DNA from: an uncultured Lachnospiraceae bacterium
GTDB lineage: Bacteria; Bacillota; Clostridia; Lachnospirales; Lachnospiraceae
Direction of reading: 5' to 3'
Length of the DNA: 6,113 bases
Assembly: GCA_910584115.1 (NCBI GenBank)
Contig: CAJTYN010000176.1
Span: forward strand, 1-6,113
Shown here: positions 1 through 4,427 of the stretch, piece after piece
Layout of the letters: every line of letters starts with the position of its first letter
Numbering within the stretch: the first letter of the stretch is position 1
Translations under genes and position numbers: made by a program
Notes under the pieces: generated by a model
The model's input: only the letters and a program-made list of their open reading frames with translations
What the model was told of the DNA's origin: nothing
Database searches by the model: none

Positions 1-10
1 CACTGGCTTG

Positions 11-853
11 TTAGAATTCTGCATCATATAAGATCGCAGACCCATTTTCTAGGGCTTCGAGCACTGGCCCCTGGATTTTGCGGATTTCATCGACCAGGAT
101 CTGAGGGTCATCATCCACATATGTAAATATCAGATCCCTTACAACATCCAAGATGTCCCAGTCGTTTCTATAGTTTTCAGAGAGATCGCAAAAGTGTCTG
201 CTGCAGTCCCTTAAACGATGCTTCATCTGCTCCGTTTCAGACTCGGTGTGTGTATGGCGGTATAGATCTCCGAAGATATCTGTCACTGCTAATAGAGATA
301 GGAGCAGAGAATCCTGGCCGTTATATTGTAAAAATGCCTTTGAGGTTCTGAAAAAGTAGAGCTTTTTCGCGATTTCATTTGGATCTTTGCGGGCGTATCT
401 CCTGAAGGTCGCGATCCCAGTCAGGATCTTATGTACTGGAAGATCTTTGAGCTCATTTTTTGCCAGCGGTAAGATATCTGGCCCGTTCTTCAAAAGATCA
501 GGGATGGCCCCATGGGTGATGATGACCGGTAAAAAATCTTCTGTTTCCAGAAAATCTGTGATCTTTTCCTCTTTGTCGTAGCGGAAAAATGTGTGGATGG
601 CCATTCCGTTGTTAAGGATATTTTTGACAGGCCTGTTAAAACTCTTGCACATTGTTGCATTTGCCTCAAGTAAAAATCTGGTCAAAAGATCCGAATCGGT
701 CTGGTCTTCTAAAAAGATCACAATACCATGACGGGGTGCTAACCCAGCCTTTTGTAGAATGGGCCGTATTTCAGACACTGCACAGATCAAAAAGAGGATG
801 TCCTCCGTATAAGAGTTTTCCTTTAACGGCATAATCTCGCGGCTTTTTTCCAT
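11..853 (-). CDS. Unrecognised 280-aa protein, second gene of a coupled pair
   Basis: A complete 280-aa reading frame that I do not recognise. It is soluble-looking, with no signal peptide or membrane segment. Residues about 40-130 alternate short hydrophobic strands and helices (GIVIFLEDQ near 43-51, LPVIITHGAIPDLL near 108-121), which could suggest an alpha/beta fold. There is no P-loop (GxxxxGKT/S), so an ATPase role is not supported. The C-terminal half looks helical and acidic. The first ATG (853) is preferred because AAAGGA lies about 8 bases upstream; an in-frame ATG at 832 has only a weak site. The start lies 31 bp inside the upstream 208-aa gene, so the two are probably co-transcribed and translationally coupled. 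The stop falls 10 bases from the window edge, so whether the operon continues is unknown. Base composition resembles the 208-aa gene and the primase gene more than the AT-rich module at 1632-3274. Confidence 0.8.
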   Translation of the reverse strand: MEKSREIMPLKENSYTEDILFLICAVSEIRPILQKAGLAPRHGIVIFLEDQTDSDLLTRFLLEANATMCKSFNRPVKNILNNGMAIHTFFRYDKEEKITDFLETEDFLPVIITHGAIPDLLKNGPDILPLAKNELKDLPVHKILTGIATFRRYARKDPNEIAKKLYFFRTSKAFLQYNGQDSLLLSLLAVTDIFGDLYRHTHTESETEQMKHRLRDCSRHFCDLSENYRNDWDILDVVRDLIFTYVDDDPQILVDEIRKIQGPVLEALENGSAILYDAEF

Positions 854-1449
854 GTCAGATTTTCCTTTCCAATGTAGATCAACCCTCTGTTGGGGAACTC
901 GACATAGCCCTCATCATCGGCCAGCAGGAGTTCCTTTGGGCCAGCGGCAATCAAGAGCGCCAACAGCTGGATCGCTACTTCCTTGGCTCTATCGGATGGT
1001 AGATGGAAATAGACTCCGATCAAAACGAGATTTTTGATCAGATAGGATCCTCTTCCAGCTTTTTTTGGATCCAGAAAGAGTTTTTGGGGGACGTTGTTCA
1101 CAAGGCATTTCAAAAGAAAGATCTCTTCAGTTTCATCTTTTAGCCTTTTCAAGATGACCATCTGTGGGGCAGTCATATTTGTCACGGATCGAGGAGTTGT
1201 CTCGATTGTTAGGTTCCGTGTTATGAGCTGCAATTCACCCTCAGAAGTGATGAGGAGCTCTTCGAACGTAGCTCTTTTCCTTTCAGATTCCAGTTGGCGC
1301 AAATGTTGACGCATGGCAAGTCCTTTGAGACGTATGTCTTCAAGGGCGTTCGCTTTGGCAATAGATTTTTGTACCTCCCAGCAATCCTGATAATAGGTAT
1401 CCATCTGCTCTTGTGCATATCTTTGAGGATTAAATACATTTTGATACAT
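823..1449 (-). CDS. Unrecognised 208-aa protein, first gene of a coupled pair
   Basis: A complete 208-aa frame of unknown function. The start at 1449 is well supported: AAAAGGAGGT (1458-1467) sits about 8 bases upstream, and a good promoter lies just beyond. Residues 1-65 are polar and likely helical or coiled-coil (many Q, E, K, R). From about residue 68 there is a compact, probably alpha/beta domain with beta-like stretches (ELQLITRNLTIET), a G-R-G-S-Y-L-I turn near 133-139, and a hydrophobic helix near 160-170 (VAIQLLALLIAAG). The C-terminus runs through YVEFPNRGLIYIG to a W-K-K-A-A-R-L-C-R ending. This tail has the feel of conserved N-terminal modules in Clostridia mobile-element proteins, but I cannot name the family. 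Its 3' end overlaps the 280-aa gene by 31 bp, so the products may act together. There is no membrane segment and no catalytic motif I can identify. Confidence 0.82.
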   Translation of the reverse strand: MYQNVFNPQRYAQEQMDTYYQDCWEVQKSIAKANALEDIRLKGLAMRQHLRQLESERKRATFEELLITSEGELQLITRNLTIETTPRSVTNMTAPQMVILKRLKDETEEIFLLKCLVNNVPQKLFLDPKKAGRGSYLIKNLVLIGVYFHLPSDRAKEVAIQLLALLIAAGPKELLLADDEGYVEFPNRGLIYIGKENLTWKKAARLCR

Positions 1450-1482
1450 TGCATATACCTCCTTTTCTTTTTTGTTGCTGTC

Positions 1483-1511
1483 ATTATACCGATTTGAAGA
1501 GGAGGTGTACA
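1483..1511 (-). promoter_or_regulatory. Sigma-A type promoter for the 208-aa/280-aa gene pair
   Basis: Read on the minus strand, a perfect -10 box TATAAT (1483-1488) is preceded at exactly 17 bp by TGTACA (1506-1511), a 4-of-6 match to TTGACA. Transcription would begin near 1476, leaving a leader of about 25 bases that contains the AGGAGG site of the 208-aa gene. It is the clearest promoter in the window. Confidence 0.65.
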
Positions 1512-1555
1512 GAAGAGATTTTTAGAAGATTACAATATATTTATGGATAAAATGC

Positions 1556-1584
1556 TTTAAATTATCAAAAATATATGATAGAAT
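1556..1584 (+). promoter_or_regulatory. Weak candidate promoter for the 65-aa/481-aa ORFs
   Basis: In the AT-rich stretch upstream of 1632, TAGAAT (1579-1584) lies 17 bp after TTTAAA (1556-1561). Overlapping alternatives exist, for example TATGAT at 1574-1579. The 1450-1631 gap is divergent between this gene and the minus-strand pair, so a plus-strand promoter is expected here, but AT-richness makes chance matches likely. Confidence 0.3.
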
Positions 1585-1631
1585 ATACATGGATGATACT
1601 AGGATAAATATTTTACATCTGGAGGGATGCG

Positions 1632-1829
1632 ATGATCAAAAATTCTTATATTTCACTAGAGCCGACTTCTAAAGTGCGTCTTGACGCAGCGAATACTTTA
1701 AAATATACTCTTTTTTTGGAGCGACAGACAGAGGATTTGGAGAATTTGAAGAATCTGAAGAATCTGGCCGGGATGATCGGTGGAGATGAGCGTTCAGATG
1801 TCCACTCACAAATTTTTTTTCTTATTTAA
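1632..1829 (+). CDS. 65-aa ORF, probably the N-terminal part of the following protein
   Basis: The ATG at 1632 has a strong ribosome binding site (GGAGGG, 1621-1626) five bases upstream, so translation here is likely. The 65-aa product is unrecognised. Residues 36-47 form a short Leu/Asn/Lys repeat (ENLKNLKNLAG) encoded by a small tandem DNA repeat around 1740-1765, and could be a short amphipathic helix. The stop TAA (1827-1829) shares its last base with the ATG of the 481-aa ORF. A run of eight T lies just before the stop (1813-1820). Adding one T would remove the stop and join this frame to the 481-aa frame, giving a 547-aa protein. I therefore think this is either an upstream coupled cistron or, more likely, the true amino terminus of a protein split by a homopolymer frameshift or made by slippage. 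As an independent small protein it is only moderately convincing. Confidence 0.55.
   Translation: MIKNSYISLEPTSKVRLDAANTLKYTLFLERQTEDLENLKNLKNLAGMIGGDERSDVHSQIFFLI
1813..1820 (+). repeat. T8 homopolymer at the junction of two ORFs
   Basis: Eight consecutive T lie nine bases before the ATG of the 481-aa ORF and inside the last codons of the 65-aa ORF. Runs of this length are known sites of replication slippage and of transcriptional slippage. A T9 version places 1632 and 1829 in one frame; a T7 version does not. Confidence 0.85.
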
Positions 1830-3274
1830 TGGAAGAAACTCAGAAATATTGCAATGGGCTTTTTGGGGATGGCTCACTTGGAGTGTTTGATTATAGATTT
1901 TTTGGACTTCAGAAGAGTGATACGAAATCCGATTTGGCTTGTCTTGATAAACGATCGCCCGTCAGAGATATAGGTAGGTTTGATAAAGGGGCGGGATTAG
2001 ATACCATGATATTGCAGCATTGTATCTTTAGTGCGTATCATGCTGTTTTGACGGATCTAGTAAAAGACCACAAGGTCACTTCTTATGAAATGGCAAATAA
2101 GATCAAGATGAAAGGCATCCATTCTCTGTATAAAGAAGGTAAGATCTTTTTTACTGACAAAGGTTTAGAGTATCAAGACAGGCAGAAAGATCCATTTAAA
2201 AAAAGATCCGGCAGAGCATCTGATTTTTCAGGAAAAACAGAAACACACATCAAATGGATGCCTCACATCATGCAGCTTTTTATTGAAGGTAAAGAAAAAA
2301 CGTCATATAGATATCATACACAGTTTGTGCAGACATGCTATCATATCTGTAATATATCGGCTACCGATTTTAGGCTTTTGAAATATGATGTGAGAAACAA
2401 GAGAAAGGTCGATACATTATTGGATTCGATCGAAATATTGACAGAGAGATTGGAGCCGAGACTTGACCTGGATAACATTGAGTATCCAGAAAGGATCTTT
2501 AGGATATTCGGTGGAGATATAGTCGATGGATTGTACCATTATTATATCACAGAGCGGATCTTTAATCTGAATCTTTTTTATGCCCTGGTCAAAGATATAC
2601 AATTTATAGAAAAACAGACATCTTATCGTTTATGTCAGGATCACATCATACAGGCATTGATATGCTGCAGGGATCTTCCAAATGTGTTTAGCAGGCAATA
2701 TTTTTTGAAATATGCTTTTGATAGTATGATAGATGAGCCTGCTTCCTATTATGATTTTTGGCATATAAAAGATATGTTAGGATCTGGAAATGTGGCCTCT
2801 TACAGTAAAGAACCGAGATTTTTTGATCTTTCGAAATGGATAAGACAATATAGGGCGTTTATGGGTTATATGTCAAAGTTCATGATACCTGTGTATGAAT
2901 GGTGCTTTATTGATAGATTCTTAAATGCGATCGAATTGAGATATCCAGAAAAAGGCCATATATTTCATCTCGAACATGCATTTAAAATGCTCTCACGATA
3001 CATAGAAGAAAATTATAGATCCCTATTGCAACCGATAAGATGCAAGTCTGAAATGGATCTGTTGGATATCATTTCTAAACACAGAGATGCACAGTACATC
3101 AAGGACGATCTACCACAGGATAGTCTGCGGCAAATGGTAGATGCGCTCATTAGATCGGATCATAATTGGAAGAAACTTAGTAAACGGGAGTTAAATCTAT
3201 ATGCTTTAAATCCCTCTTTTTTTGATGATCGGAAGAGAGATCCTGGATACAATATATATAAAAAAACTGTATAG
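1829..3274 (+). CDS. Unrecognised 481-aa, mostly helical basic protein
   Basis: A 481-aa frame I do not recognise. It is rich in Lys, Arg, Asp, Tyr and Phe, has no signal peptide or clear membrane helix, and reads as mostly alpha-helical. Residues about 72-116 (TSYEMANKIK, then HSLYKEGKIFFTDKGLEY) resemble a small winged-helix fold; this is an impression only. Other dense blocks are around 225-260 (IFGGDIVDGLYHYYITERIF) and 320-350 (FFDLSKWIRQYRAFMGYM). I see no nuclease, ATPase or methylase motif. The ATG has no Shine-Dalgarno sequence, only a T-rich run, so initiation would need coupling to the 65-aa ORF, or the true start is at 1632 through a frameshift. The frame is open upstream only to 1790. 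The gene is AT-richer (about 35% GC in sampled lines) than the flanking genes, suggesting separate acquisition. A strong terminator follows about 50 bp after the stop. Role unknown; accessory cargo is the most I would infer. Confidence 0.75.
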   Translation: MEETQKYCNGLFGDGSLGVFDYRFFGLQKSDTKSDLACLDKRSPVRDIGRFDKGAGLDTMILQHCIFSAYHAVLTDLVKDHKVTSYEMANKIKMKGIHSLYKEGKIFFTDKGLEYQDRQKDPFKKRSGRASDFSGKTETHIKWMPHIMQLFIEGKEKTSYRYHTQFVQTCYHICNISATDFRLLKYDVRNKRKVDTLLDSIEILTERLEPRLDLDNIEYPERIFRIFGGDIVDGLYHYYITERIFNLNLFYALVKDIQFIEKQTSYRLCQDHIIQALICCRDLPNVFSRQYFLKYAFDSMIDEPASYYDFWHIKDMLGSGNVASYSKEPRFFDLSKWIRQYRAFMGYMSKFMIPVYEWCFIDRFLNAIELRYPEKGHIFHLEHAFKMLSRYIEENYRSLLQPIRCKSEMDLLDIISKHRDAQYIKDDLPQDSLRQMVDALIRSDHNWKKLSKRELNLYALNPSFFDDRKRDPGYNIYKKTV

Positions 3275-3322
3275 TCTGTATACAAAATATGTATATGATA
3301 TGTGTTTCGAATAAAAAGAAAA

Positions 3323-3370
3323 CTTGGGCGATCATAAAAAGATCTTATGTGGATCGCCCGAGTTTTTTTT
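3323..3370 (+). terminator. Intrinsic terminator of the 481-aa gene
   Basis: CTTGGGCGATC (3323-3333) pairs with GATCGCCCGAG (3352-3362) in an 11-bp stem with one G-U pair. The loop can pair further through CATAA (3333-3337) and TTATG (3345-3349). Eight T follow (3363-3370). It starts about 50 bp after the stop codon. The left flank is A-rich, so weak termination of minus-strand transcripts is possible. Confidence 0.9.
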
Positions 3371-3440
3371 AGTGCTCCATTTTTTTGAGAAAAACCCCGT
3401 TTATCATAGGTTTTTTTAGGATTTTTTTGATCAGACTATA

Positions 3441-3477
3441 AAAAAATGGGCAATATCAAGGAGTGTTGCCCATTTTT
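3441..3477. terminator. Symmetric hairpin, probable bidirectional terminator
   Basis: AAAAATGGGCAA (3442-3453) pairs perfectly with TTGCCCATTTTT (3466-3477) around a 12-base loop. The A-run on one side and T-run on the other let it act on transcripts from either strand. No intact gene ends here. It may be a back-up terminator or a leftover from an inserted element; its right arm overlaps the edge of the IS66-like reading. Confidence 0.65.
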
Positions 3478-3665
3478 ATAGATATATGGCAGTACCGATG
3501 AGTCTTGTAGGATATATGCTCATAGAGCTTTCTGAGCCATATATCTTAGATATGAAGATGGAACTTCTTTGGATATTGACGCTCATCTGATCCATGTGGA
3601 TGAAACATTTAGGGTCCGATAGCTAACGACCAAGGAACTATAGTGATGGTAGCTATCTGTGATCT
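3468..3665 (+). pseudogene. Decayed fragment of an IS66-family transposase
   Basis: Reading across frames gives pieces in the order and spacing expected of the IS66 transposase around its first catalytic aspartate. One frame (3468-3572) reads AHFYRYMAVPMS and then LSEPYILDMKMELL, like the family's YRxE...GIPLSR...SExxxxPLYxxLxxELL stretch. The next (3581-3617) reads AHLIHVDETFRV, matching the IHADETxxQV catalytic block. The third (3618-3665) reads RPRNYSDGSYL followed by TGA where the family has W in SYMW. The distance from DET to SY is about 14 codons, against about 15 in the family. At least two frameshifts and internal stops (TAA 3624, TGA 3660) show it is dead. Only about 65 codons of a protein of roughly 500 aa remain. 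Family assignment is from memory of the motifs, not from a search. Confidence 0.55.
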
Positions 3666-3675
3666 ATTGAGATTA

Positions 3676-3850
3676 GATATACTCTCTGGGTAAGGGATCA
3701 TCACTCAAGTTATTCTGTCAGATGGTGCAGTAAAAAATGGAAGGATTTTGGACACTGACCCTTATTATTTATAGGTAAATGACCGAGATCCTTCCATTTT
3801 TATTTCTAAGATCCAAGTGAAAAAAAGAGTCTTTACCCAGAGAGTATATC
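3676..3850. repeat. 175-bp inverted-repeat element with a nested hairpin
   Basis: GATATACTCTCTGGGTAA (3676-3693) is the exact reverse complement of 3833-3850. The pairing extends about three more positions inward with G-U pairs. Inside lies a second perfect 14-bp inverted repeat (3733-3746 with 3788-3801). No coding frame of note is present. The layout fits either a small non-autonomous inverted-repeat element (MITE-like) or a long structured RNA. It begins where IS66-like reading stops, which favours insertion. I do not see a flanking target-site duplication. Confidence 0.6.
3733..3801. terminator. Terminator-like hairpin nested in the inverted-repeat element
   Basis: AAAAATGGAAGGAT (3733-3746) pairs with ATCCTTCCATTTTT (3788-3801) in a perfect 14-bp stem with a 41-base loop. 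The A and T ends make it terminator-like in both directions, though the loop is long for a classical terminator. It shares the AAAAAATGG / CCATTTTTAT outer sequence with the hairpin at 3441-3477. Confidence 0.4.
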
Positions 3851-3959
3851 GTTTCATTTCGTTCGATCTTAACAGGATAGGGTATATCTTAATATGGGAT
3901 GTTTTGGTCGTATGTGCTTTCTATAACAAGAGGAGATTGCCGTTTTGAGGGCGACTGCA

Positions 3960-3987
3960 TATCTTGAAAAAGATGTACCTCAAGATA
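3960..3987 (-). repeat. Small hairpin after the helix-turn-helix gene's terminator
   Basis: TATCTTGA (3960-3967) pairs perfectly with TCAAGATA (3980-3987) around a 12-base loop. On the minus strand it comes directly after the terminator at 3984-4024 and may reinforce it or protect the 3' end of a read-through transcript. Confidence 0.4.
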
Positions 3988-4024
3988 AAAGAGAGGTGTT
4001 GGATTCTGACTCCAACACCTCTCT
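3984..4024 (-). terminator. Intrinsic terminator of the helix-turn-helix gene
   Basis: AGAGAGGTGTTGGA (3990-4003) is the exact reverse complement of 4011-4024, giving a 14-bp stem with a 7-base loop. Read on the minus strand, the stem is followed by TTTTAT. It begins about 25 bases after the stop codon of the minus-strand helix-turn-helix gene, the expected position. There is no T-run on the plus side, so it acts on the minus strand only. Confidence 0.85.
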
Positions 4025-4048
4025 TGGTCTACAGTCTGCTGGGATGGT

Positions 4049-4261
4049 TCATACCAGCCCAGACGCTTCACGTATATACAGTCCTACAGCTTCTCTGCTC
4101 ACCTTCCAGACTGTTCCGATACGAAAACCCTTGATCACATTTTTGCGTAAGAGCTCATAGGCCTGATTCTTTCCGATCCCTAGATATCCCGCCAGTTCTG
4201 GTACAGTCATCAGTATCGGCAACCCATCTTCATCATAGTCTGTGAAAGAAAGACCATCCAT
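4049..4261 (-). CDS. Excisionase-type helix-turn-helix DNA-binding protein
   Basis: A 70-aa protein made almost entirely of one MerR/excisionase-type helix-turn-helix domain (the HTH_17 type). LMTVPELAGYLGIGKNQAYE (residues about 17-36) forms the first helices and turn. KGFRIGTVWKVSREAVGLYI (about 44-63) is the wing with the typical F-R-I-G...W-K-V-S-R-E pattern. Such proteins bind specific DNA and act in mobile elements as excisionases (recombination directionality factors) or small regulators; which applies here cannot be told, since no integrase is in the window. The start at 4261 is supported by AGGAGGG (4269-4275) seven bases upstream. A terminator follows the stop. It is divergent from the primase-helicase gene, and the TTACCTG repeats between them are plausible binding sites for it. 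Length is normal for the family. Confidence 0.85.
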   Translation of the reverse strand: MDGLSFTDYDEDGLPILMTVPELAGYLGIGKNQAYELLRKNVIKGFRIGTVWKVSREAVGLYIREASGLV

Positions 4262-4427
4262 AACATAACCCTCCTGTTGACGTTATATTTTACCTGGATG
4301 TTTTTATGAGATCTTTTTTTACCTGGTCATCGCTCATCAGTCGCAAGTGACAGATGACATGCTCAGGTAAGATCTAACATCCTTTGTGACAAAAGAGTAA
4401 AAAAAGTCACAAGGGAGGAAAGAGCTG
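4262..4427. promoter_or_regulatory. Divergent control region with three TTACCTG motifs
   Basis: The 166 bp between two divergent genes hold TTTTACCTGG twice in direct orientation (4288-4297 and 4317-4326, start-to-start 29 bp). A third, inverted copy (CAGGTAA, 4364-4370) follows. AGATCTT extended by a T-run to TTACCTG (4310-4325), with CAGGTAAGATCT (4364-4375), forms an imperfect palindrome. GTCATC (4326-4331) and GATGAC (4353-4358) are a further inverted pair. The copy at 4288-4297 overlaps a possible minus-strand -10 (TATAAC, 4282-4287). For the plus gene TAAGAT (4368-4373) and TAACAT (4375-4380) are weak -10 candidates. The repeats are operator or origin (iteron-like) candidates. Confidence 0.5.
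4381..4415 (+). promoter_or_regulatory. Hairpin overlapping the ribosome binding site of the primase-helicase gene
   Basis: CCTTTGTGAC (4381-4390) can pair with GTCACAAGGG (4406-4415) in a 10-bp stem with one U-G pair and a 15-base, A-rich loop. The right arm takes in the first bases of the Shine-Dalgarno AAGGGAGG (4411-4418), about ten bases before the ATG at 4428. Folded RNA would partly hide the site, suggesting translational control. As DNA it could instead be an operator. Confidence 0.45.

Larger units (their letters stand above)
3275..4048. other. Gene-free stretch with terminators, transposase debris and inverted repeats
   Basis: No intact gene is visible on either strand over about 770 bp. 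From left to right it holds a strong terminator (3323-3370), a T-rich spacer with nothing recognisable (3371-3440), a symmetric hairpin (3441-3477), a decayed IS66-like fragment (about 3468-3665), a 175-bp inverted-repeat element (3676-3850), about 110 bp where I see nothing (3851-3959), and two hairpins at the end of the helix-turn-helix gene (3960-4024). The short frames here lack ribosome binding sites and resemble nothing. Confidence 0.75.

Noticed and set aside
11..853. Possible P-loop ATPase reading of the 280-aa protein
   Set aside because: Strand-like segments suggest an alpha/beta fold, but no GxxxxGKT/S or matching Walker B pair is present.
1221..1484. 87-aa minus-strand frame overlapping the start of the 208-aa gene
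   Set aside because: It is a shadow: no ribosome binding site at its ATG, and the AGGAGG and promoter serve the 208-aa frame.
1294..1497. 67-aa plus-strand frame with a hydrophobic C-terminus, a possible small membrane protein
   Set aside because: It is antisense to the 208-aa gene, its leader and its promoter, has no ribosome binding site, and its hydrophobic end comes from T-rich non-coding DNA.
3660..3866. Target-site duplication around the 175-bp inverted-repeat element
   Set aside because: The bases just outside the two ends do not match in direct orientation over a useful length.
3889..4160. 60-aa and 71-aa frames spanning the helix-turn-helix gene's terminator
   Set aside because: They cross a strong terminator and run against or out of frame with the helix-turn-helix gene; no initiation signals.
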